DNA of 6,863 nt from Chloroflexota bacterium. GTDB taxonomy: Bacteria > Chloroflexota > Anaerolineae > Fen-1058. Each line of letters begins with the position of its first letter. Positions within the stretch are counted from its first letter, which is position 1. Both the position numbers and the translations under genes were made by a program. The notes beneath the pieces are model-generated. The model ran no database searches, was not told where the DNA came from, and saw only the letters and a list, made by a program, of their open reading frames with translations. This document shows positions 1 to 5,913 of this stretch, one piece after another. The DNA is taken from the NCBI GenBank assembly GCA_016219235.1, contig JACRBO010000067.1, positions 1-6,863 of the forward strand, written 5' to 3'.

Positions 1-154
1 AAACGGCCAGGCTATCGCCCAAAATAGTCGTATTGATCAACGACTCAAGCGCGCGGCTAGAGGGCCAACGAACCAGGCGCGCGGCCAACGCGCTTGACTG
101 TTCAGAAGTCAGGCGCAGAGTGCGATTGCGAGCAGCAACAATTTTTTCAGTCAT
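1..154 (-). CDS. Probable site-specific DNA methyltransferase, N-terminal 51 residues only
   Basis: The gene starts with ATG at 154-152 and runs leftwards off the window, so only the first 51 residues are visible and the catalytic region is missing. The end of the visible part reads LINTTILGDSLAV. This resembles the segment just before the DPPY catalytic motif in beta-class N6-adenine/N4-cytosine DNA methyltransferases, where a hydrophobic strand and a Gly-Asp pair begin the fold. An AGGA lies 11 bases before the ATG, a weak ribosome site. The start is 37 bp after the stop of the adenylate cyclase gene on the same strand, with no terminator between, so the two may be co-transcribed. The family call rests on resemblance of a short stretch and is uncertain; the existence of the reading frame is more secure than its function. 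Confidence 0.5.
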   Translation of the reverse strand, partial: MTEKIVAARNRTLRLTSEQSSALAARLVRWPSSRALESLINTTILGDSLAV

Positions 155-191
155 GGCGAGCGTTGTCCTGATTGGCCGAAACACCTCGTCG

Positions 192-1970
192 CTACTTCAA
201 ACCGATCACTTCCCACACCGGCTCCGGTACCGAGCGGCCCTTTACCGGCAGCGGCGGCAGTTCCAGCACCGTGATCTGATTTTTCACCAGTTCATACGCG
301 GCCAGGCTGATAAGGATCTGTCCGCCCTTCGCATTCTCTTGCAAGCGCTTGGCATAGTTCACCGCATCGCCGATGGCCGTATAGTTGCGCTGCTTCTCCG
401 TGCCGATGTTGCCCACGACGGCCTCGCCCGCATTGATGCCCACGCCAAAATTCAATTGACGCTCCGCCCCCACGCGCGCGTGAAATTCACCGATGGCCTG
501 CTGCATCTTCAAGGCGGCCTTCACCGCACGCAGGGTGTACTGCGTCTGATCGAGCGGCACGTTGAACAGGCCCATCACCGCGTCGCCCATGAATTTGTCC
601 AGCACCCCGTCAAAGGCCAGTACCGAATCGGCCGCCATCGCCAGATACGAATTAAGCACTTCCACCAGCTCTTCTGGTCCCAAGCGCTCGCTGAAAGTAG
701 TAAAGCCGCGAATGTCCGCGAACAAAATCGAGAGGGGTTTGCGCACGCCGCCCAGCTTCAACTGCGACGGATCGCGCAGCAGCTGCTCTACCACGGCGGG
801 CGGCGCATAGCGCATAAATGTTTCTTTGATAAAGCGCTGATCCGCTTCCAACCGCCGCTTCTCGGTCAGGTCGTCCAGCACGATCGCCACACCCGACACG
901 GTCTGAGCGTCGCTGCCCTTCAACGGCGCGAAGTTCATACTCAGTTCCACCGCGCCACGCAGCGGCAAATCGCGTTCCAACTCCCGCGCGATGACGTTGT
1001 GCTGTAATTTCACTTCGTCAATCCACGGTTTCAGATCGAGCGCGATGGGCAGCGTATGCTGATACAGTTGTTCAACCACCTGCTGATTGGACACACCCAA
1101 CATGGTCTCGGCCGCCCGATTGAACATCGTTACCCGATCGTCCATATCGGTGGTGATGACGCCGGACGTGATCGATTCAAACACGTTGTCCATCAGATCG
1201 CGCATTACCGTGATGGCGGCCAGCTGTTGGCGCACGCGCTCGAACAGGCGCGCATTCTCAATCGCCAGCGCGGCCTGATTGGCAAACGCGGCCAGCATGT
1301 CGCGATCGCGGTCGCCAAACAAACCGGTGCGGATGCGATTGTCGGCATAGATCACGCCCGTCACCTGATCGCGCACCAACATCGGCACGCACAAGATGCT
1401 GCGCAGACTATACGCTACCACGCTCTCCTGAGCCGCAAAGCGCGGATCGGCCTGCGCGTTCGTCGTCGCGATCGGGCGGCCATCGGTCGTCACCTGCTGC
1501 ACGATCGTCCAACTGACGGCGAATTCGCTATGGCGCAGTGTCTCCCGATCGACGTTACGGGCCACACGCACTTCCAACTCGCCCGTCGTCTCGTCTTTCA
1601 ACATCAGGAAGCTGCGCTCGGCACCGGTCAGTTGAATGATGCGATCCATGACCTGATTCAGCACGTCCGACAGTTCCAGCGTGGAATTGACGGCCTGCCC
1701 CACTTCATACAGGGCCTGCAAGGCCTGCCGTTCGTGCGCCAGCGCATCCACCGCGTTTTGAAAGCGCGGCATCAGGCTCTGAATCTTCAACAGAGTTTGT
1801 TGAGCTTTAACTACTTCCGGTGTGCCGCTCAGGCGCGTCAACACTGCCGCCTGCTGCTGCAGCTGCGCGTTAAGTTCGATCAGCAACGCCGATAGATCGC
1901 CCTGCGCTATTGCCGTGCGCAGCATCAACGTTGAGTCGGTGGTTGATTTCAGTGAGGTCGGCGAGGTCAT
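192..1970 (-). CDS. GAF-PAS class III adenylate cyclase, cytoplasmic
   Basis: A 592-residue protein that should convert ATP to cAMP under control of N-terminal sensor domains. In order: a Gln/Ala-rich, probably helical segment (about 22-85), a GAF domain (about 95-245), a PAS-like domain (about 255-370), the helical linker FMRYAPPAVVEQLL (385-398) typical before bacterial cyclase domains, and a class III nucleotidyl cyclase domain (about 408-590). The catalytic set looks complete: metal-binding D419 (FADIRGFT) and D463 (KFMGDAV), adenine-selecting K459 and T531 (the Lys/Thr pair seen in cyanobacterial-type adenylate cyclases), and transition-state N538 and R542 (AVNYAKR). With all of these on one chain, an active homodimer is expected. 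No signal peptide or membrane segment is visible. The start is supported by AAGGCGG at 1981-1975. The GAF ligand cannot be told from sequence. Long open frames on the opposite strand here are codon-bias shadows. Confidence 0.93.
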   Translation of the reverse strand: MTSPTSLKSTTDSTLMLRTAIAQGDLSALLIELNAQLQQQAAVLTRLSGTPEVVKAQQTLLKIQSLMPRFQNAVDALAHERQALQALYEVGQAVNSTLELSDVLNQVMDRIIQLTGAERSFLMLKDETTGELEVRVARNVDRETLRHSEFAVSWTIVQQVTTDGRPIATTNAQADPRFAAQESVVAYSLRSILCVPMLVRDQVTGVIYADNRIRTGLFGDRDRDMLAAFANQAALAIENARLFERVRQQLAAITVMRDLMDNVFESITSGVITTDMDDRVTMFNRAAETMLGVSNQQVVEQLYQHTLPIALDLKPWIDEVKLQHNVIARELERDLPLRGAVELSMNFAPLKGSDAQTVSGVAIVLDDLTEKRRLEADQRFIKETFMRYAPPAVVEQLLRDPSQLKLGGVRKPLSILFADIRGFTTFSERLGPEELVEVLNSYLAMAADSVLAFDGVLDKFMGDAVMGLFNVPLDQTQYTLRAVKAALKMQQAIGEFHARVGAERQLNFGVGINAGEAVVGNIGTEKQRNYTAIGDAVNYAKRLQENAKGGQILISLAAYELVKNQITVLELPPLPVKGRSVPEPVWEVIGLK

Positions 1971-1999
1971 GGTGCCGCCTTGCAGGTGAGTTGCTGTCG

Positions 2000-2005
2000 A
2001 TTATA
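2000..2005 (-). promoter_or_regulatory. Consensus -10 box (TATAAT) of the adenylate cyclase gene
   Basis: Read on the minus strand, 2005-2000 is a perfect TATAAT, 29 bases before the cyclase ATG. It lies just beyond the T-tract of the upstream gene's terminator, where a promoter would be needed if termination is efficient. I find no matching -35 box at 16-18 bp (the 17-bp position reads AAGCTC), and there is no TGn extension. Activity is therefore inferred from position and the -10 alone; it may need an activator. Confidence 0.5.
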
Positions 2006-2009
2006 CAAC

Positions 2010-2042
2010 AAAAAAACCTGTCGAGCTTATGGCTCGACAGGT
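2010..2042 (-). terminator. Intrinsic terminator overlapping the 3' end of the transglutaminase gene
   Basis: On the minus strand an 11-bp perfect stem, ACCTGTCGAGC (2042-2032) pairing with GCTCGACAGGT (2026-2016), encloses a 5-base loop. The stem is followed at once by a run of seven T (2016-2010, the first T also closing the stem). This is a textbook rho-independent terminator for the leftward transglutaminase gene. The upstream arm encodes the final residues (RPVEP) and the TAA stop (2029-2027) sits in the loop and the edge of the arm. On the plus strand there is no T-run after the hairpin, so it should act in one direction only. Confidence 0.93.
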
Positions 2043-4369
2043 CTATTCCGGCGGAAAATCCGGCGCAGCGACGGCAATGATCGCGGCAGGCGGCGTTTGA
2101 AGCCCGCCCACCACATCGGCCCGCGCAAGCTGCGCCACGTTACTTGCGCCTCCAGCGGTTCCGCTTCGCCGCGACCATAACGCTCGTGCACATACAGGCT
2201 CGCCACGCGTTCGATCGTCGGTTCATTCAGCGGCATGATCTTGCTGAGAGCCTGGGCCTGCTCATACGGCGTCTGCCACGGCGACAACTTCACGCGAAGC
2301 CAATGCGCCATCCGCGCCATCCGCGCAAAGGCCCACTCGCCGCCGCGCCGCGCGCGCGGGTTGCTGTCCCGCGCTTCATATACGTACATCGCCGCCACAA
2401 TCAGCAGCGCCAGCACCACCACCGCGACAGCGCCGATAATCCACGGCCAGGGCGAAGACGTCTCTGCTGGCGGCTGAATGTCCGACAGATCCAACGGGCT
2501 GGGCGGTCCGAGGAACGGATCAAACTCTTGCTCTTCCTGCTCGCGACTGCGGAATTGCTGCTCGCGATCAGCGGCATTCAATTCTTCATCAGACAAATTA
2601 TTGGAGGTTGATGGCTGCAAGCGCACCAGTGACGGTTGACTGGCCGTCGGTTCAAACTGAACCCAACCATATTGCGGAAAATAAACTTCCGCCCAGGTGT
2701 GCGCATTAAACTGATAGACCTGATATACGTCGCGCGTCTCGTCGAGCGCGCCCTGCGTGTAGCCGGTAGCAATACGCGCCGGGATGCCCAGCGACCGCGC
2801 CATCACCGCCATCGCCGATGCATAGTAGTCGCAGTATCCTTCTTTGACATCAAACAGGACGTAGTCAACGCCATCCACGCCGGGCGAAGGCGCGAGGATT
2901 TTCTCGTTGTACTTGATCTGTGTGCGCAGCCAGAACTCCAACGCGCTGGCCGCATCAAACGGATTAGTCGCCTCGGCCTCGCTCACGATCTGTCGCGCCA
3001 ACTCCCGCACTCGCGCCGGCAAAGAGCCAGGCAGCTGCAGGTAGCGCTGACGGATCGAGGCCGGATAGTCCGTGCCCGCGCCGCGCAATTGGGCAATGTT
3101 CGCCACGCTGTTCAGTGACGTGACTTGATACGAATCACCGGCGCTCAGGGGATTGATGACCGTCCACATGGAGACATCCGGCGTGCCGCTGGCTGCGGCC
3201 CCTGCCGTCTCGATTGGATAGGTTTCCACCCACGCGGCCCGATCGACCGCAGCCGCCTGCGGCGCGGCAAAAACCAGGGTGCTATTTGGAAAGAAGACGG
3301 TAAAGGTCTGCGTCACCAGCGACCGCTGCTCAAACTGTCCCTCAAATGGCCGCTCGTTGGGATCGACGGCCAAGCGGGTGGTGTCTGAGCTCTGAAAGGC
3401 CGTGCCGGTATATTCATCATAGACGACCGCTTGCCAGTAGCGCCCCCCCGACGCTTTCACTTCCATCACCAGTTCGTTACCTAAATTCCGTTGCCCCAAC
3501 AAAGCCAGCGTGCGGCCAAAGGGGTTAGCAAAGGCCAGTCCGTTCGGCTGCAAGCCACTGAACAGGCGATTGAAGGATTCCTCAACTGATCGGACCGGGC
3601 GGCTGATCTGTCGCCACAGATCGCTGATCTGCGGCGCACCCAGGACCGTCGGCGCGATCGTCCCAAATAACAGCGCCGCAATGGCGATGCTGGAACCGAT
3701 TTGCAGGAAGTCGCGCTTGATTTCAGGGTTATAGCGGACGCGGCTGAACTGCCAGCGTTCGGCCTGTTTTAGCGTATACAGGCGTGCCGCGTACATCAGC
3801 ACACAGAACAGATAGACGACCACCAGCAAGTACAGTGATTGCGGACCGCCATAGTAGTAGGTGTTGATTAACAATGCCACACCGGCCGGCGCCACGGCCC
3901 GCCACATGCGCGGCTGGCGGAAGGTATTCCAAACAGCGAGGTAAGTGATCAGCCAAAACACCGCACCCAGAAACAGCAAGAAGATCGTGTTGTCAGTACC
4001 GACACCGCCGGTGATCACGGCCTCGCCCCAGATGTAAATGTGTTCGCCCAGGCGCACGATCATATGCCGCAGCGTATCGAGCGCTGTCCAGCCATAAACC
4101 TTGTCTGGCATTTGATCAAGCGCGATCAACGTCACCCAGATCACGCCGTACAAAATCATGCTGACGTGTGCCACGCGCGCGCGCCACGGCCTCGACACAA
4201 CGATCGTACCTAACGTCAATGCGGCGACCACCGTCAAGCCGAGCAAGTCCAGGCGTGGCATCCACTCCGCCGAGGCGATGCTCCAGGCGGCGCTAAACAC
4301 CACACTGCCGATCAAGACGAGCGCAAGTCGATCAATAGGATAACGATGTCGAATGGTTGATTGAGTCAT
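2027..4369 (-). CDS. TgpA-type membrane transglutaminase/protease (DUF3488-transglutaminase-DUF4129)
   Basis: A 780-residue membrane protein. The N-terminal region has about six or seven hydrophobic helices (roughly 14-34, 41-60, 68-86, 128-149, 158-173, 178-197, 223-244), as in DUF3488. It is followed by a large, presumably extracytoplasmic, region with a transglutaminase core. The catalytic Cys is C513 (EGYCDYYASAM), the His is H557 (NAHTWAEVY), and the acidic position is E573 (WVQFEPT), where Asp is usual. A Gln/Glu-rich stretch (about 594-617) leads to a last membrane helix (642-664) and a DUF4129-like cytoplasmic tail containing YEQAQAL and LYVHERYG. Relatives act as peptidases or in cell-envelope peptide turnover; the substrate here is unknown. 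I chose ATG 4369 because the strong promoter at 4445-4473 would start RNA near 4438. The frame stays open to an ATG at 4525, adding 52 residues with no membrane-protein character. No clear ribosome site precedes 4369, so the start is not certain. The MoxR ATPase and DUF58 genes that often accompany this family are not next to it. Confidence 0.9.
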   Translation of the reverse strand: MTQSTIRHRYPIDRLALVLIGSVVFSAAWSIASAEWMPRLDLLGLTVVAALTLGTIVVSRPWRARVAHVSMILYGVIWVTLIALDQMPDKVYGWTALDTLRHMIVRLGEHIYIWGEAVITGGVGTDNTIFLLFLGAVFWLITYLAVWNTFRQPRMWRAVAPAGVALLINTYYYGGPQSLYLLVVVYLFCVLMYAARLYTLKQAERWQFSRVRYNPEIKRDFLQIGSSIAIAALLFGTIAPTVLGAPQISDLWRQISRPVRSVEESFNRLFSGLQPNGLAFANPFGRTLALLGQRNLGNELVMEVKASGGRYWQAVVYDEYTGTAFQSSDTTRLAVDPNERPFEGQFEQRSLVTQTFTVFFPNSTLVFAAPQAAAVDRAAWVETYPIETAGAAASGTPDVSMWTVINPLSAGDSYQVTSLNSVANIAQLRGAGTDYPASIRQRYLQLPGSLPARVRELARQIVSEAEATNPFDAASALEFWLRTQIKYNEKILAPSPGVDGVDYVLFDVKEGYCDYYASAMAVMARSLGIPARIATGYTQGALDETRDVYQVYQFNAHTWAEVYFPQYGWVQFEPTASQPSLVRLQPSTSNNLSDEELNAADREQQFRSREQEEQEFDPFLGPPSPLDLSDIQPPAETSSPWPWIIGAVAVVVLALLIVAAMYVYEARDSNPRARRGGEWAFARMARMAHWLRVKLSPWQTPYEQAQALSKIMPLNEPTIERVASLYVHERYGRGEAEPLEAQVTWRSLRGPMWWAGFKRRLPRSLPSLRRIFRRNRPVEP

Positions 4370-4405
4370 GGCCCGGCCGCCAATCGTTGGGGGAGAAGAC
4401 TGTTG

Positions 4406-4419
4406 TGCGTAAATACGCA
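4406..4419. repeat. Inverted repeat in the transglutaminase leader
   Basis: TGCGTA and TACGCA are separated by two bases, a perfect 6-2-6 inverted repeat. It lies about 20-30 bases downstream of the predicted RNA start of the transglutaminase gene. It could be a repressor site or a small leader hairpin; with only six pairs, chance is a real alternative. Confidence 0.35.
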
Positions 4420-4444
4420 GGTTACGCCACAAAAGTTCATCTAG

Positions 4445-4473
4445 ATTGTATCTGGTGCGACGATGGGCGTCAA
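4445..4473 (-). promoter_or_regulatory. Sigma-70-type promoter of the transglutaminase gene
   Basis: On the minus strand TTGACG (4473-4468; 5 of 6 to consensus) and TACAAT (4450-4445; 5 of 6) are separated by exactly 17 bp. Transcription should begin near 4438, giving a leader of about 70 bases to the ATG at 4369. It is the best promoter match I found in the window and argues against the upstream ATG at 4525 as translation start. Confidence 0.75.
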
Positions 4474-4543
4474 CGCAGCTTAAGCAAGGGCAGATAGTGC
4501 CGACTGAGTAGGGAATCGATACCATGCGACATCAGTCGTAAAT

Positions 4544-4557
4544 TGAGAGCGCTCCCA
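4544..4557. promoter_or_regulatory. LacI-family operator-like palindrome (CebR-box type)
   Basis: TGAGAGCGCTCCCA is a 14-bp palindrome with one mismatched pair and a central CG. It differs at a single base from TGGGAGCGCTCCCA, the known operator of CebR, a LacI-family sugar repressor of actinomycetes. It lies in the divergent region, about 87 bp upstream of the predicted lacI-type RNA start and about 110 bp upstream of that of the transglutaminase gene. The neighbouring LacI-family protein is the obvious candidate binder, but this is inference; the promoter-proximal palindrome at 4611-4622 has a different sequence. Confidence 0.6.
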
Positions 4558-4584
4558 TTCCAACACTGGCTCGCTCAACCCTTA

Positions 4585-4597
4585 AAAATCTGATTTT
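4585..4597. repeat. A+T-rich inverted repeat upstream of the repressor promoter
   Basis: AAAATC and GATTTT flank a single T, a perfect 6-1-6 inverted repeat just upstream of the -35 box at 4603. Its position and base composition would suit an UP-element for RNA polymerase or a protein site; no known motif is recognised. Confidence 0.3.
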
Positions 4598-4602
4598 GGC
4601 TA

Positions 4603-4631
4603 TTGACTAGCAAACCGGTTTGTGCTACAGT
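4603..4631 (+). promoter_or_regulatory. Promoter of the LacI-family repressor gene
   Basis: TTGACT (4603-4608; 5 of 6 to consensus) and TACAGT (4626-4631; 4 of 6) are spaced by 17 bp. RNA should start near 4638, about 50 bases before the GTG start at 4688. The spacer is largely filled by the palindrome at 4611-4622, so a bound repressor would directly block RNA polymerase. Confidence 0.7.
4611..4622. promoter_or_regulatory. Operator inside the repressor promoter
   Basis: CAAACCGGTTTG is a perfect 12-bp palindrome with a central CG, as LacI-family operators have. It sits between the -35 and -10 boxes of the repressor's own promoter. This arrangement is characteristic of negative autoregulation. 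Binding by the adjacent repressor is inferred from position and symmetry. Confidence 0.68.
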
Positions 4632-4675
4632 TACCTGCGACACTCCAAAACGACCCTGTTGCACCTCGAATCAGC

Positions 4676-4679
4676 AGGA
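4676..4679 (+). promoter_or_regulatory. Ribosome binding site fixing the GTG start of the repressor
   Basis: AGGA lies 8 bases before GTG 4688. An earlier in-frame GTG at 4622 overlaps the promoter, upstream of the expected RNA start, and cannot be used from this transcript. Confidence 0.7.
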
Positions 4680-4687
4680 TAAGCAAC

Positions 4688-5734
4688 GTGCGTTCAGCCA
4701 AGACCAAGCAGCGCTCAACCATCAATGAAGTTGCCGAGCGGGCCGGCGTCGCCAAGACGACGGTGTCGCACGCCATCAGCGGCAAACGGCCAGTGGCAGC
4801 GGAAACCCGCGAACGCATCTTTGCCGTGATGCGCGAACTGCAGTTCACTCCAAACCCCATTGCTCAACGTCTGGCCGGCGGTCATTCCAGCCGCACGATT
4901 GGCTTAGTGCTTCCACTGGCTTCATCGACGCTGGGTGATGTAGAAGTCCGCTTCATAACCAGCATCGCCGAAGTCATCAACAAGCACAACTTCACCCTGC
5001 TCACACTCAGCTCGCCGCGTGTCGGTGCTGAAGACTTGCACCAGATTTTGTTGTCCGGCCTGGTAGACGGGTTGGTGCTGATGCGGATTCAGGTGCACGA
5101 CGAGCGGGTAACCTTGCTGAAAGAAGCCAACGTCCCGTTCGTCATGATCGGGCGCACACGCGATAACAAGGGCCTGACGTATGTTGATCTCGACGGCGAA
5201 TCGGCCAGCGGCCTGGCGATCAGCTATCTGGTCGAGCTGGGTCATCAGCACATTGCCTTCCTTTGTCCGGAAGACCTCAATTTCGGTTTCGCCTATCGGC
5301 TGGTGAAAGGCTTTGAAAAGGCCTGCCGCAAATACAACCTGCCCTTGATCACATCGCCCGCCGTGCCGTCCGACGATGCCGGTTATCGCGCCATGAAGCA
5401 GCTGCTGATCGATCGGCCAGAGTTGACCGCCGTCGTCGTCTGGTCCGACGTCGTGGCCGTGGGCGCCATCAGCGCCTTGCGCGATGCGGGCCGCGAGATT
5501 CCCGGTGATATGTCGTTGATCTCGTTCGATCGATCGGAACATCTGCCGATGGCCCTGTCCGATCTCACTATCATCGATACGCGGCCGGAAGTCATCGGCG
5601 TGCAGGCCGCCGAAATGCTGTTGGACTTACTGAATGAAGCACCGCTGGCGAAGACTCAAATTTTGATGCCGCCGCGCCTGATTAGCGGCAAGAGTACGGC
5701 GCGCCGGATGACACCAGCGACGCTGACGGCGTAA
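4688..5734 (+). CDS. LacI-family transcriptional repressor, probable regulator of sugar uptake
   Basis: A 348-residue DNA-binding protein of usual LacI-family length, starting at GTG. The N-terminal helix-turn-helix (about 11-31) reads TINEVAERAGVAKTTVSHAISG. At the positions matching LacI Tyr17, Gln18 and Arg22 it has K23, T24 and H28. The hinge helix includes QRLAGG with the minor-groove-inserting Leu at 62. The rest is a periplasmic-binding-protein-like effector domain (about 70-340) with family landmarks MIGR (153-156), VDLDG (166-170), WSD (252-254) and SFD (279-281), so it should bind a sugar or sugar derivative and act as a dimer. It lies immediately upstream of a MalE-like lipoprotein gene on the same strand, pointing to control of that import operon. 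An operator-like palindrome in its own promoter suggests autoregulation. The exact inducer cannot be deduced. No terminator follows the gene. Confidence 0.93.
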   Translation: MRSAKTKQRSTINEVAERAGVAKTTVSHAISGKRPVAAETRERIFAVMRELQFTPNPIAQRLAGGHSSRTIGLVLPLASSTLGDVEVRFITSIAEVINKHNFTLLTLSSPRVGAEDLHQILLSGLVDGLVLMRIQVHDERVTLLKEANVPFVMIGRTRDNKGLTYVDLDGESASGLAISYLVELGHQHIAFLCPEDLNFGFAYRLVKGFEKACRKYNLPLITSPAVPSDDAGYRAMKQLLIDRPELTAVVVWSDVVAVGAISALRDAGREIPGDMSLISFDRSEHLPMALSDLTIIDTRPEVIGVQAAEMLLDLLNEAPLAKTQILMPPRLISGKSTARRMTPATLTA

Positions 5735-5780
5735 GCCGTGGCAAGCATCCACATCGGCCAGTTTGCAGTTGAAAACTTTT

Positions 5781-5790
5781 AAGGAGGTGA
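5781..5790 (+). promoter_or_regulatory. Orphan near-perfect Shine-Dalgarno sequence
   Basis: AAGGAGGTGA matches ten bases of the complement of the 16S rRNA 3' end. No ATG, GTG or TTG lies at a usable 5-10 base distance. The nearest, TTG 5812, is 21 bases away, although it is in frame with the binding-protein gene and no stop intervenes. It may be a relic of a lost gene start, a ribosome standby site, or chance. Confidence 0.45.
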
Positions 5791-5813
5791 GGCTTAGCGA
5801 TCAATCACTCATT

Positions 5814-5827
5814 GCGTGTCGACACGC
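5814..5827. promoter_or_regulatory. Perfect 14-bp palindrome, operator candidate 1 upstream of the binding-protein gene
   Basis: GCGTGTCGACACGC is a perfect palindrome with the CG centre (5820/5821) expected of LacI-family operators. It lies about 90 bp before the start codon of the sugar-binding protein. Its half-site differs from those upstream of the repressor gene, so the binding protein is not certain. Confidence 0.55.
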
Positions 5828-5838
5828 CGTTCAGTCTT

Positions 5839-5864
5839 GACTGGCCCGATCGATCGGGCGAGTC
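5839..5864. promoter_or_regulatory. 26-bp dyad, operator candidate 2 upstream of the binding-protein gene
   Basis: The core GCCCGATCGATCGGGC (5844-5859) is a perfect 16-bp palindrome. After one mismatched pair (5843/5860) the symmetry continues through GACT and AGTC, giving 12 of 13 matched pairs. The centre is CG at 5851/5852, 31 bp from the centre of the previous palindrome. A TTGACT (5837-5842) that could be a -35 box overlaps its left edge, but no convincing -10 follows at 16-19 bp. In RNA it could fold into a hairpin with a UCGA loop; no T-run follows, so it is not an intrinsic terminator. Confidence 0.55.
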
Positions 5865-5899
5865 CCGATACTTTCCCACATATCACGATTCAAAACTCT

Positions 5900-5906
5900 G
5901 GAGGAG
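5900..5906 (+). promoter_or_regulatory. Strong ribosome binding site of the binding-protein gene
   Basis: GGAGGAG ends 7 bases before ATG 5914. This fixes the start, and the protein then opens directly with a lipoprotein signal peptide. The frame is open further upstream to 5791 without a well-placed start. Confidence 0.85.
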
Positions 5907-5913
5907 TAGTAAG

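Noticed and set aside
33..1895. Two long plus-strand open frames (33-1007 and 1056-1895) opposite the cyclase gene
   Set aside because: Their translations are rich in Arg, His and Gln with no domain character, and they mirror a cyclase with all its motifs intact. They are codon-bias shadows.
2144..3118. Plus-strand open frames 2144-2611 and 2636-3118 opposite the transglutaminase gene
   Set aside because: Arg/His-rich composition, no motifs and no ribosome sites; the opposite strand encodes a clear conserved protein.
4370..4525. 52-residue N-terminal extension of the transglutaminase from ATG 4525
   Set aside because: The strong promoter at 4445-4473 lies within it, no ribosome site precedes 4525, and the extra residues do not resemble the family.
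4535..4563. Minus-strand promoter TTGGAA-17-TACGAC around the CebR-like palindrome
   Set aside because: The -10 matches only 3 of 6 bases, and a far better promoter for the same gene exists at 4445-4473.
4622..4687. Upstream GTG 4622 as repressor start
   Set aside because: It overlaps the operator and -10 region and precedes the expected RNA start; GTG 4688 has a well-spaced AGGA and fits the family N-terminus.
4922..5542. 206-residue minus-strand open frame opposite the repressor gene
   Set aside because: It lies fully inside a well-supported LacI-family gene and has no recognisable features.
5839..5864. Intrinsic terminator after the repressor gene
   Set aside because: The hairpin is good but no T-run follows it, and it lies more than 100 bp past the stop. 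An operator or leader structure fits better.
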